A stretch of DNA of 64,000 nt from Purshia tridentata (taxonomy: Eukaryota; Streptophyta; Magnoliopsida; Rosales; Rosaceae). The stretch's first letter is position 1, and every line of letters begins with the position of its first letter. The notes beneath the pieces are model-generated. The model did not search any database. It was not told where the DNA came from and was given only the letters and a program-made list of their open reading frames with translations. Shown here piece by piece: positions 37,601-49,682 of this stretch. The position numbers were made by a program, and so were the translations under genes. Location of the stretch: contig QANT01003104.1 in the NCBI GenBank assembly GCA_003254885.1, forward strand, positions 34,965 to 98,964. The letters run 5' to 3'.

Positions 37601-40600
37601 AACAGTTGCAGCATCTAGAAGAAATTCTCGAGCAAGTTCAGGACTCTTCGCATGTTTTTGTGGACGGGAGCATTCTCCATCCAGCTCATTTCCATCCTTG
37701 TCCATGGAATCATCATCCTGAAAAAGACATTAAACAAATATAACAGATTAGTTTAAACCTCCCGAGATAGAAGTCTTGATTGTCCCTGGAGAACATACAT
37801 AATAAGCCTTTCGAAATCTGAACTACCTCTTCTTCCTCTGCCTCTTCAGCATGCTCAAAAAACCTTCTGATACTTTCTCCTCTTGTGATTGTTACATAGC
37901 CGTCTCCAACTATAAGCCTGCAGTGAACACATTGTTGACCCTTCAACGCGTGAGCTTTTACAGAAAGCTCAGTGCAACGACCATCTAGTTTCCAAGCCCT
38001 TAGGATGATAAAGCATGCACTTAAACCACCAAGATCTAGGCCATTGACCTTAACACTTCCATTCATGCCAACATTTTCAAATTCCAAAATATCCGATTTT
38101 CCTTCGCCTGTTCCAACTGCCCACTCAAAGTGATGGTATGTCCCAACAGTGTCGGCAAAAGTATGGCGCCAATCAGCTTGTACTGTGCCATCAGATACCT
38201 GCAGTAATGGCAAATAAAAATTGTGAGTCCAGTCACATCATCTATACTTATTATAAAAATAAATAACAAAATGCTGCAGAAAAATGTGGTCCACTTCTAA
38301 AAATCTCTTATCTCATCTTGGATGACTTAACCTATATAAAACAGCAATCTCAACGGAAAGAGAGTAAAATTAAAAATTCAAAGAAATATGTGGTGCCACA
38401 CCTCATATTGAAAGGCAGTATCTGCAACGCAAAACCAATTAGTGCAGCGAGGTTCCCTCCGCATGCGCTTCAGCTCCTTTAGCTCCTTGAACTCACGGAT
38501 AACATTCCTTCTGCAATCTCTACAAAATCTCTTGCTATCAAACCTGTGACATGAACACCAAAATCTTAAGCAAACCAAGATGATCTAAAATGAATTCGTA
38601 TAAAAAATGTGGCATGAATTAAGTAATTGGTGAGGACTTCAGATACAACTAGATGGTCTCACCCTAAGGGCTTGGAAACTAGATGGTCACATTACATAAC
38701 GTTTCCCTTGTTTATATCTAATTCCTAATTAAGTTTTAGTTAGGACCAAATAACCTATAATTTCATGCTAGATATAAAACAAGGCAAAGTTTATGTAATG
38801 TGACAAACCACTGTTTGGTTAATCTCTCACATAGATTGCAATAAAACCAGGAATGAACAACTAGAGCACAAAGTTGTATAAACAAAATAACAAAAAATCA
38901 TATGTCATGGTAAGTAGTAACAGGGAAAACCCTTTTCGGAAACTCTTTTCCATTAAGTGTCGTGCCTTCAATAACGGCAAATGTGATTCCAATTCTAATG
39001 TTTTATAGGAAATGAGGATGTTATGGAAAGCAAGAAACAATGTACAAGGGGATGGAAAGAGGATGGAGTTCCATCTATATAGAGGCCACTAAAACTACAT
39101 AAGCAAAGCCACACAGTGCAAACTAGACAAAAACAAACAAGCAAGCCACACTTAATACAAAATTCCTGTCCAGTCAAGATGAATCACAATAAAGAGAACA
39201 TCCCTAAAGTGCTTAGACAAAGACACCCACAAAGAGGCAAGAAATCTACTTTAGTCCCAAATAGAATCCAACTCCTCTTCCCTATCTTCAGAGATTCTTC
39301 TATTGCTTTCCACCCACACAACCCAAATAGAGGCCAGCACAGCATATCTCCATCCCCAAAAAGACCTCAATCTTCCTTGGAACAACCCACTTCAAGCCAA
39401 AAGAAAACAACAACCTACTCACAATCTATGAGACCAATGAGCAATACATAAGGATATGCTTGGTCAATTTACCTAATACTTCACAAGAAAAAACCCCAAA
39501 CCCTCGAATAGACTAATGTGTCCTATTAGGACGGCCAGAACTGAAGACAATATTGCTAATATGAGACAACAAGTGAAAATTAAAAAAATTCTATAATTCC
39601 CCATCATTTAGATTCCTCCTAAAAGTTATATTCTAAGACAAGGCTCTAGAAGGTGAGAATGAAGCTAACGAGGAGATGATTGCATTATACTTAGAGAAGA
39701 TCTATATATATTAGGAAACCAATATGAAAAAGAAAAATCGCCTAGCTAAATATCTATCTGATAAGGAATCAGTCCCATTCCCCACCGCAAATTTTGATTT
39801 TTGGCATAGCGTAGAAATACGGATGATACCAAGAGATTTATATCTAGAAGAACTAGCAAGTACCTGATTCCACGATTCAAGAATCCCACTCGTTAGAATG
39901 CAAACCCATACTTACTCCTAATGATAGTACACGACAAGGAATCTTGTTCTTGAGTCAACCACCACAACCATTACCCAACCCTCTATTTCTTTTTATCAAG
40001 TTACCAAAATCTAACAAGTTGCAGTACATATATATTAATGTGTAAATATACACGCAAAAACATAGACACAACAAAAACACATGTATACACATTATGAATT
40101 CAAGACAGACTGTTTTCAAACCAATTATGCCTCATCAATGATCTGCATTAATTTTCACACTGACCAAGACTCTCAAATCCTTAAATGTTTTGTGGCATTG
40201 ATGATGTTTTATTTTACTGAATAGAATATACAACAAATCAGGACAAAGTTTACAGCCTACAATTTAATTTAATCTGAAGCATAGATTTATCAGCTCCTAT
40301 GCCTACCATTATGTATCTTCTGCAGTCTTGCCCATTAGACAGATTGCTATTCGTTTCAAATCACCTGCATATTTGTGGATATGAATTTCAATACCCATCA
40401 CTAATTAACTAACTATGTGAGTGAACCCAAATGCAAATTAATTCAATGAAAATACTATGTGTCATCCCTACGTAAGACCCTTCAAGGGTGCACCAGCTAA
40501 TATTAGACATCTGTTCTACCCAATTAAGCCTTTTTTCTCTTCCCTCTCATTATTACCAGGCTGAACACCTATTAATCTTGCAGTTTCAATAACAGAAAAC

Positions 40601-42372
40601 TTGCTTCACTATCCATTACTAATCATATGGTGCTTCCACTGTTTTATATTGAATAACAGGCAGAAGGGATATATAAATAGCTAAACACCTGTACATGAGC
40701 CTCTCAATAAAATCCTCTTCCTTCATCCTAAGAAGAGAGAGTCGAGTTTCTTCTCCAAGTGCTAACCAAAAATCCACCAATGTATCACAAGAAAGCCTAG
40801 CAGTGTGCAAAGCACATGTTTCTCGTGTTCCATGTCCTCTGCCATAGCTCACCATTCCTTGGCTTATCCAACCCCGACCTCCCCCACCGCAAGCATCAGG
40901 ATAAAGCAATTCGCGTTCTCGTTCCCTTGCACGTGCACTGTCAAACACCTGATTAATGCAACACATCAGCTACTAGAATGAAAATGGATAATACGACGAT
41001 CTCATGGAACAAATAAATCATCAGAACTTACATTTTTAAGACCCTTGAGAGACTTACAATACAAATAGCAATCCATGAGTGTCAATGACCCCTCACGTGT
41101 TATGGTCAGACCACCCCAAGGATGGACAGATGGATCTGGGATTTCATCATGACACCCATTGGTAATACTTGACCCACCATCCTTTTGATTTTTTGAAGCC
41201 CTTGATTTGTTGCAGGAAATCTGCCCACCTGCTCCTTCCTGCTTCAAAGACTTCCCATACATGACAATCTGCAAAAAACCCTGAAGCAGTAACCCATTGC
41301 ATCTAGAGCAGTACATGTTCTTACGAGCTTGCTCAAATAGGGTTTGCTTGTCAATCCTCAGAAGCTTCTGGCGAGCTGGTGGGGACAGCTCATTCCAAAA
41401 CTACATCAAACGTAAATAGCATGTTGTTAGAGACTAGTCACGCCATTCAATGAGTCGCAAAAAAAAAAAAAAAANAAAAAAAAAAAAAAAAGTACAGGTT
41501 ATTGTGCCATCTGTATATTGCAAAATGTTATCTAAGACTACCACAAGGGACTTTCTTATTCAATCCGAACCATAGCCACTAAATTTATGGAAGGAACCAG
41601 AGCCTTAGGACAAGTAATTAAGAAAATTATACCAAGATGAAACTGTGTGGAAGAAAAGACTGCATGAGCGTGTAACTGCGAGTGCATGTGTGTGTGTGTT
41701 TAGGTTCCTTTAGCATGTAAATATTACAATACACTAAGCAAGAAAGTTGCATTAGACTCAGTATAACCAGATGCTCCATTTTAACTAGCACCCCAGGAAT
41801 AATCAAAATCGTAAGAGTTCTTTCTTTTCTAGATAATTTCTTAGTTTTTGTGCAGTCATTACAGTAATGGTATAATCGTACATGAAATTCAGAAACAAAA
41901 TCCTGGTCAGAAACTCTGATATAATAATGGTAGACATTAATATTATCAGCTCAAATACAGAATTCATTATAAGATGCTAACCACAGTAAGTGAATATATA
42001 CACATGTAAAGTGGATCTGATTAATAAACCACTAACATTCCAATCAAAAATGGACCTCCAATGAACAATCACACATGTACAAAACCTGAACACCTCCATC
42101 AGATTACTTGAAAGTACAAGATCCAATTCAAACTCAAAGTCCCATTAAAATTCATTAAAAGAACACAATACCAAAAAGTGATCCTTATCAATCTCAGCCC
42201 ATTATAAAAGCGCATATAATGAATAAAATTCGAAACAATTAAGTACCTTCTGGAGCTGATTGTAGCTAACATCGTCGCGATGCTTGGACCAAAACCCGTT
42301 GGGAGAAGAGACTGAGTAAATGGGCGACGACCCATTACTGAATTGGTCATTTCTCTGAGCTAAGCCGGGCAT
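34643..42372 (-). CDS. NST1-like protein with Cys-pair motifs and charged coiled coil
   Basis: Eight exons, minus strand: 42372-42247, 41400-41032, 40948-40689, 38543-38402, 38198-37827, 37717-37586, 37188-37060, 36949-34643; all phases agree and give 1278 residues. The N-terminal half has Cys pairs (YCSRCNG, DCYLYCK, FCRDCRRN, CVHCR) that could bind metal, an acidic EEAEEEE patch, then an intensely charged Glu/Lys/Arg coiled coil at the start of the last exon (EEEEKEKREEEERKERKRMK). The 769-codon last exon is Ser/Asn-rich and probably disordered, with a Pro/Tyr/Gln-rich stretch and the C-terminal end NGIRFSFF. Plant annotations call such proteins stress response NST1-like because of the coiled coil only; molecular function is unknown. 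The intron after 37586 has a GC donor. Confidence 0.9.
38998..39670 (-). mobile_element. Dead LINE (non-LTR retrotransposon) 3' fragment in an intron
   Basis: On the minus strand, about 39670-39480 reads ALS*NITFRRNLNDGEL followed by LLSHISNIVFSSGRP and IRGFGVFSC with stops. This is the block typical of plant L1-type LINE reverse transcriptase C-terminal regions just before the zinc-binding RVT domain. About 39440-39180 continues with a YAVLASIWVVWVERNRRI-like stretch and the LINE tail. Several in-frame stops and an internal deletion show it is inactive. It lies in the same orientation as the host gene in its 2.1-kb third intron (38544-40688). Confidence 0.75.
41461..41491. repeat. Poly(A) run containing a single N
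   Basis: About 30 A with one undetermined base at 41475, in the first intron of the NST1-like gene. Probably an assembly or consensus limit in a homopolymer. Confidence 0.9.
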
Positions 42373-43577
42373 TGTTGGTTCAAGTTCTCATAGAATTCTC
42401 ATTCACCCACCGTTCCCATCCCCAGCCCACGCGTTCAGGGTCCGATTTTGATCCAATCTGATCGGTAATCGGGCATTCAATCAAATCGTTTATTGAAAAT
42501 CGGAATTAAATCGGGAAATAATTAATTTGGGAATTACAGATCGAGGAGTGGAAGTTTCTGGATCGAAATGAATCCCTGTGGAGGTGAATCTGATTGGAAT
42601 GGTGGGTTGAATTGAATTGGATTGGATTGGGGGGTGAAAACTGAGGAAGAGATTCTCACAGAGAGAGAGAGAAGAGGACGTAAGGGGTTTTGGTTGAGGA
42701 CGATGAGATTTGGTGCTGCGTATATATTTGTAGAGAGAGAATGAAAGAGAAAGGAAGGCTTTGGTAATCTAATGGACTCATGTAATTTGTAGCCGCGGTT
42801 AAAGTTAAAACTTAAAACGAATGAGAGAGAGAGAGATTACGTTACAATTTCACATTTTTCACAAGATAAACAAAATAATTAAAAGAGAAAATTTTTATTT
42901 TGGACAACAAATTTATTTATTTAACTTTTTTTCTTTTTGTTCTTGAGCAAATTTGCTAAGATTTTGGACAACAGTTGAAAGAATAATTTGATGCATTCAA
43001 AATTAGAAAAATCTTAAATTAATAATAATAATAATAAATATATATATATATAGGAAATGTTTAAGTGCAAACTAAAATTGAGATTGATTAAGGAAATATG
43101 TTAACATAGTATAGAGTGTTTATATTCCTATCATTTTTCCTATTTTTCTATTCACCTTATTTTTATACTTACACATGAAATTTCAAAAAAATATAAAAAC
43201 ACTCGTCAGTCCTCACACCTCTCATTATTATTGTAATACATTTTGATATATCAACTTAAACATCTATCTAATAAACACTCTTCCCAGCTCTTTAACTATT
43301 ATCCCGTCCACCAATTTTTTTGGTGATTTCTTTCTTCCAAAATCCCAAATAACACCATTAAACAAATATCTCGTGATTAAATATTAAATGTTCTACATTA
43401 TTATAACCAATAGATGCATATTCCTTAAATAAATAAATACACCATTCTGTCAAAAAATACAACCACCCATCAAACACAAATTTATCTCAAAGGCATTGCA
43501 GTGAATTGTTTATTGACTAATCACATAACTAATTGAGTTCAACTTAATTAGATTATGTGTTAATAGTTAATTAATGG
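42373..43577. other. Upstream region of the NST1-like gene and AT-rich spacer
   Basis: 42373-42740 is the leader and promoter, with a GA repeat at 42659-42673 and a second at 42820-42835. 43020-43054 is an (ATA)n/(TA)n microsatellite. No other gene is visible. Confidence 0.5.
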
Positions 43578-43587
43578 ATAGTATTAA

Positions 43588-44580
43588 GGGTTAATTTCAG
43601 CAGTGGTCCCTAAACTATTTCACAAGTTACATTTTGGTCCTTCAACTAATTTTTTTATTTATAAGGTATTCGAACTTTTTCTTAAGTAATACTTTGCTCC
43701 ATTATGTCAAATCGTTCAATATATTCCGTCAAAATGTTTTTTCGGTTTGTATCTTTATTTTGACCCGCCTTTTGACCTATCAAACCTCCATTAAATTGAG
43801 CAATTTCATACTCGTTTTGAATCTATAAATTGCCACTTTACAACCGTATAAATACCATTTAAAACAAATCTCTAAAATGCAAGACAATTGGCCCCAAAGT
43901 AGGGTACCCGAAACTAAAAAATTTTGAAACTTTTCTTGAAAATTTTGCAATTTCTGGTACCCTACATTATGGCCAATTATCTTGACTTTATAGCTCCGTT
44001 TAAATTTATCTTTATATGGTTGTAAAGAGGAGAATTATAATTTCAAAATAAGTTTAAGACTGCTCAATTCAGTGGAGGTTTGATGGTTCAAAAGACGAAT
44101 AAAAATTGAAAAAACATACTTTACTTTGGGTCCAATTATCTTATGTTTTAGAGCTAAAGAGGAGAATTATATTTTCAAAATAAGTTTAAGATTGCTCAAT
44201 TCAGTGGAGGTTTGATGGTTCAAAAGACGAATAAAAATTGAAAAAACATACCTTACTTTGGGTCCAATTATCTTATGTTTTAGAGCTTCTTTTTTAATGA
44301 TCTTTATATGGTTGTAAATAAAAGATTCATAACTTTAAAACGAGTATAAGATTACTCAATTTAGTGAAGCTTTTAGTGAAAGTTTGATGATCAAAAGTCG
44401 GGTTAAAGTTGAAATAAAAACTAAAAAAATAGTTTGACGAAATATTTAACGATTTTGACATAATAGACCATAGTGTCACTTAAGAAAAAATGCGAGGACC
44501 TTAGAAATTAAAAAAATAGTTGAAGAACCAAAGTGTTACTCGTGGAATATTGAAGAGACCATCCACTGCTGGAATTAACC
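43588..44580. mobile_element. Mutator-like foldback element with long inverted arms
   Basis: The ends are gggttaatttcagcagtggt at 43588 and, reverse-complemented from 44580, ggttaattccagcagtggat. The arms stay alignable for about 270 bp (ctttggtccttcaact, ttcttaagt, tcatactcgtttt on both). The flanks 43578-43587 (atagtattaa) and 44581-44590 (atagtagtaa) form a 10-bp target duplication with one mismatch, in the 8-11 bp range of Mutator-like elements. The interior holds a 132-bp tandem duplication (44024-44155, 44156-44287). No transposase is encoded, so it is non-autonomous. Confidence 0.85.
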
Positions 44581-44646
44581 ATAGTAGTAATTAATGTGAA
44601 GATGTGGAATGTTTAGATTGATGATATTACTAGTGAACTAGGCATG

Positions 44647-44886
44647 TATGATTATTTTTGAATGCATGCTTTGAACTCCAACGAAACCAATGCAGGAATT
44701 CCCAAATATTGTGACTTTGCTTCGAACAAGTCATTGAGAACACTTGATCAAAATCCAAGTCAAGCAGGGGAAGAGCTTGGAAACATTGATACTTACAACA
44801 TCTACACTCCACTTTGTACAGATGATCAATCAAAACCCAAAGCTGCCTCAATTGGTTCTGTAAGTCAAAATCGAGTACAATGGTGA
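44647..44886 (+). pseudogene. Serine carboxypeptidase-like (SCPL) exon remnant
   Basis: In one frame this reads YDYF*MHALNSNETNAG then KYCDFAS and, further on, EELGNIDTYNIYTPLC before a stop. Active SCPL proteins have the same order: YFWTHALISDE, KYCDF, then EE.G.ID.Y.IY.P.C. The TGA at 44659 stands where the family has the Trp codon, and the next codon is ATG where Thr (ACG) is expected. The catalytic Ser, Asp and His exons are absent. It begins 57 bp beyond the target duplication of the Mutator-like element. Confidence 0.7.
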
Positions 44887-44890
44887 CAAA

Positions 44891-45710
44891 AAGATGGAGG
44901 AGGATGATACTTAGTAAATGGGGCAATATTATCAGTCTTGTTCATTGTGCTTGTGAAGTAGGGAGGATCTTTCATGGTGGTTCCACCCAAAGTGGAACAT
45001 TACGTGATTGTCCTACCTAAAAAATAAAAAATAAAAGCATCACAAAAAAAAATAAAAAAATTTGCTTACCTTTTCTCTAGATGAGTTTTCTTTGATATCA
45101 ATTTGATTATCCATCACCCAAAAACAATATAATCGAAGAAATAATGAGATGAGAAAAAGAGAGAAGAAGATTTTAAGGTTTATATAGAGTTTACGTCGTT
45201 ATAAAGAGGTGTGTGAGTAGGAAAGGGTGGTCAGCAGAGTAGATTTATTTTCTTCTTTTTAATTAATCAAGTCCTTATAGGTTATTTTACAAAAGGATAA
45301 ATTTGTCATTATCATTTTTATTCAAATACTGGTGAACAAATTAAACATGGGGTGAGAATATATAATTAAAGATGCCCTAAAGAATATTATCTTATATACT
45401 TTTAAATATTAATTTATGTCAATTATCTTAATTTTCATAGATAATATCAGCCAAAATTCAAAAAATTATATGAGGGTCCATTGTTTGGACCTTATCCTAA
45501 ACAACTATATGGTTTTAGTCCTACAGAAGTGGACTTAAAGCATAATTTTCTCTTAATTATTAGTTGCATTGAGAGTTGTTCTCACATGTGATCCATTTTC
45601 TTCTTAACAAAATGGACTCCTCTTCATTAAATAGGGAATGTATGAACCTTCAAACTACATGAGTTGCATGCCGCGATAGAGGTGGGTCCGGATGAGGTTG
45701 GTTTGTAGAT
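44891..45710. other. Intergenic spacer
   Basis: AT-rich, no gene or repeat family recognised apart from simple A-rich tracts near 45000-45060. Confidence 0.5.
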
Positions 45711-45713
45711 TTA

Positions 45714-46288
45714 GGGCATGTTTACTTATCATCAATGGAAATGGCAACAATGGGAGTCATTCTCATTCAAGTGTTTACTTGTATTTGAGAATGATTCCCA
45801 TTCCCATTAATGTGTTTACTTACTTTTGGGATAGATTCCGATTACCATTCCTGTGTTTACTTGCATTTAGTAATGGGAATCATTCCCATTCCCATGTTTA
45901 CTAAACTTGGGAAAGGGAAAAAAAAATGGTGGGGCCCACCAAAATCAGGAGTGGCATTCCTGATTTTGGGTGATTGCCACTCCTTAGGGGGAGGGGGAAA
46001 GGGAAAAAATATTTTTTTGGTCGAAAATACCCCATATTTTTAATTAAAATCCAAAACTACCCTTATATATAAATATAATTAAAGTGAAATTTTAAAATTG
46101 CAACTTAATTATACATATTAAGTTCACTCCGATTCCTGCTCACTCTCATTCATATTCACTCCCATTCCTGCTCACTCTTATTCACATTCCTACTCACTCC
46201 CATTCATGTTCACTTCCATTAATGCTCACTCCCATTCATGCTCACTACTATTCCTACTCACTCTCATTCACGTTTAGTAAACATGCCG
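45714..46288. mobile_element. PIF/Harbinger-type (Tourist-like) MITE, 575 bp
   Basis: Terminal inverted repeats gggcatgtttact (45714) and, reverse-complemented, cggcatgtttact (ending 46288) match at 12 of 13 bases. They are flanked by TTA on both sides (45711-45713 and 46289-46291), the target duplication of this superfamily. The subterminal parts are packed with repeats of attcccattcccat and, near the right end, cactcccattcatgctcact. An inner hairpin (caaaatcaggag...cctgattttg) lies at about 45938-45968. No coding capacity. Confidence 0.8.
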
Positions 46289-46291
46289 TTA

Positions 46292-48431
46292 GAGTTTTAA
46301 CTTTTTGATATATTTTGTTTTTTATTTTTTTAGTTTTAAGTCTTTTAAAGATAGAGTTGAAAAAAAATTAAAAAATTAGAGGGGATTAACTCAACAAAAT
46401 AGGTGGGTGTATTTAGAGTTTCAGGATTTTATCGTTTTGGTCCTATTCAACTGCCCAATCATATTGCCAAAAGCCCAGGTAAGCAACTCAAAAATTGGGA
46501 GCACCACTTTAAATGTATTTTCAACGTTTTGTATATCAATTCTATTCATACCCACCAGAAATATACTTCATATTTCAACAATTTATAATTTGGCTCTAAT
46601 AAAATATTAACTGAATTAATTAAAGTAAAACATAAAAGAAAACATAAATCCACCACCACCCGATCCCATCATCCACTTCTCCCTTTCCTCATGGTAAGCG
46701 GCCTCTCCTTTCTTCCCTCCTCTTTTCCAAATTTGTAAAAAAAGTTACAGGAAGTAACTTGTAAGTCATACATGACACATGGCAAATAGCTCCTACATTT
46801 TCTTTGTATTTTTACTTATCCAATAATAACAAAATTAATAATTAAATAATTAAATTGTCCAACAGTATATGCATTCTCATGATTATTTTTTTAATTTGAC
46901 TATTTTTATTTTTGGAGTAGAGCTTTAAATAATTTTTTATGTCACTTAGGCCTATCACAATATATAGGGGTCTATAACATTTCGGGGCTTAAGGCGGTTG
47001 TTTACTTAACTCTCTTCAAGGTTGTGTTTGACATAAATATGTTATGTTGCCGATTATCAATTAAAATAATTAATTAGCTGAAATCTTATTTGAATATGTA
47101 ATTTATATTGATAGTTTGACAATATAACATGTCAAATATTTAGCACTAGAAAATTATCCTCTATATAAAATGTTCACACTCTTAAAATATGCACTATTCG
47201 AATGCTATATCCTAGCATTTGAATGCTCAGTTACTTTTTTTTTTTTTTTAATTTACATATTCAATACTTAAGGTTTAGAGCTTATTCTTGAGTTATAGGC
47301 TACCACTCAAACCCAAGAGATAAATTATAAACCCTAAGACCTAAGTGGCGATCAACCGATTATACACCTTAAAATAATTTTACAATTATGTCATTCTTAC
47401 CATATTTGTTGTAAGTCTTACGTGTCATTATTGTACTGGTAGAGTATTTCTTTATTTTTAGAGTTTTTATTTTTATTTTTTTAGTGTTTATGAATACCAC
47501 ATAAGATGGTATAAAAATGCAGTAAATGTAGCATTGTTGATAATTTTATGGATTGAGTTTAAAAACCTATTGTGCATTCAAATACCAAACAATGTTTGTG
47601 GTCTCTTTGATACTTAAAATTCTCCATTATTATATATAAAGTAAATCCTATTTCCACTAAATTAGGCTAATTGGCATCACACAAGAATCATCCCAATATT
47701 TTTTTTCGAAAAATGCATGATATATTTATCAATTACATACCACAATAAGGCACATATTATTGGAGACTAATTAAATAAGAAAGTAAAATTTTTTATAAAA
47801 AAAAAACAGTAATAATTCAGTGTTGTTGTCCCTTGTGGAGTTTGGTGTTGACATCTTTCGTCACTGTTAGGATGGGGGCATAGTGTGCTCATTATGTTGA
47901 AACATGAGGTTGAAATTAACGTATTTTGAGTTATTCTTATACATGTTATAGATGACATGGATTAATTAATGCCAAACACAAAAGTCTTGATGGGACTAAA
48001 AAATCAAGAGTCAAAAGACCATTAGTATATACCTAAATTATTATTTTTAAGTAACATATAGACTCCTCTTTTCAAATGAAATTCAAATAAATTTCATGGC
48101 AATCCCATGAAGTTATATACCAATGGGGACAATCCAATGCATGCAGGAGAGACCATGAAAATGATTCTTTTTAAAAAAAAGAAATTATTCTTTTTGAGAA
48201 AATTCAATTCAATTACTTTAAATGATTTCATGCAATATCGTGTGATATTCACTTAATTTAAACTCAATTATTCTCTTATAACAATAACATGAATTTGAGT
48301 ACTATTCATTAATGGTTTAATGCGAGTTAATAGGTTATATTTCCGTACTTGGAAAATTTATCCCTCATTTAAAACTTTTGTTAAGAGTATATTGAACTTT
48401 GAGCCATGTATGGTCTCTTATTCCTTTTTTT

Positions 48432-48469
<38 letters not shown>

Positions 48470-49682
48470 NGACCAAGTCTCTCATTCTTATTTTTAACTT
48501 TACCGTATGTAGCTTAAAGTTGAAACTTTTGGGGTTGGGCCCAGCGTTGGTATTCTAATGAACAGATTTCATTTCCATCAATTCCAAACACTTAGAAAGA
48601 AAATGTTCCATTCCATGAGTTTTTTTAGTGCCTAAATTTCATGGGGTGTAAAGAAACCTCATCTGAATGAGTATAGGATTTTTTTTTTTTTTTGTTGATT
48701 AAATTCAGTATAGGATTCTTGAGAATTTGATTGAGAGACAAGTATATCTTATTTCTTTTTCTTTTTTATTACATCGGAGGGAATCGAACTTTGGACCTAG
48801 TCTAATTCTAACTCTTACTCTGCGCACCGTAACCACTTAGGCAAACCCCAAAGACTTAAGCATATCTTATTTCTACTTACAATTGTAGATGGATTTTTAT
48901 TTTTATTGTTTAATGATGTTACTTGCATGATAGGATATGCATATACCATGATCACAAAACGCATATTCAAAAGTTTATTGGAAAGTAATGGGAGTTAACG
49001 AGGAAATGCTTGGCATTAAATCCAGTTTTAATGCCTAAAATTGGACATACGAAAATAAGAAATGAGTCTGAATCAAAAGAGAAAAACCTTTGAATCCAAT
49101 ATTTTGATGACAAAATGAGGCTATATCTAAGAATCCCTAGTTTGGTTTGGCCAGGCTGATGAAACCACTTATTGTAGGCCAACGGCCCCAACCCATGGGT
49201 TTTAGGACTTGTAATTTTCTCTCTGTGACAAGTGACAACCGCATGTATCTCACCAAAGAAACAAAGGGTTTGTCTAAATTCACATAACTGGCTGGTGTGA
49301 ACTTTTTTTGGTTCATACATCTCTAATATTGTGGTATCTCTCTTTTTCACAATAATGCTAGAAACACTCTCAACTTCGAGTTACCAACTTATAATTGATA
49401 CATGATACAAACCATTTCTACTTGAAATAATAGTTGCTGTCTCTAATACTACTCAACTAGAGTATAACTGGGTTGCTCGGTTTAATAAAAGTTTCACAAT
49501 TCCATCGACCAAATCATGTAAACATCTTACACCGGGCACTGAATCAGGATACATGACAATGCAGAGCATTTCCTTGTGACAGTGTCTTTTGATTCAGTGG
49601 AGCAAAATGAGAACAGGTTACAAAGAAGAAAGATGCGTTACATAGCACACAAGACAAGTTTGCAGTGGTGGAATATGTTCGC
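46292..49682. other. Long AT-rich intergenic region with a SINE
   Basis: No supported gene. 46630-46735 is CT-rich. 48426-48470 is a T run ending in a single N at 48470. A tRNA-derived SINE lies at 48755-48852. The longest frame (48967-49350, minus) begins with GTG and has no family signal. Confidence 0.5.
48755..48852 (-). mobile_element. tRNA-derived SINE (short copy)
   Basis: On the minus strand: ggtttgcctaagtggttacg (A-box region), then ccaaagttcgattccctccg (B box), then atgtaataaaaaagaaaaag as the A-rich tail. The order head, B box, tail is that of a plant tRNA-related SINE; the body between is very short. Confidence 0.7.

Noticed and set aside
48967-49350. 127-codon minus-strand frame downstream of the MARIS-like gene
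   Set aside because: Starts with GTG and shows no family signature; it is the longest chance frame in an AT-rich spacer.
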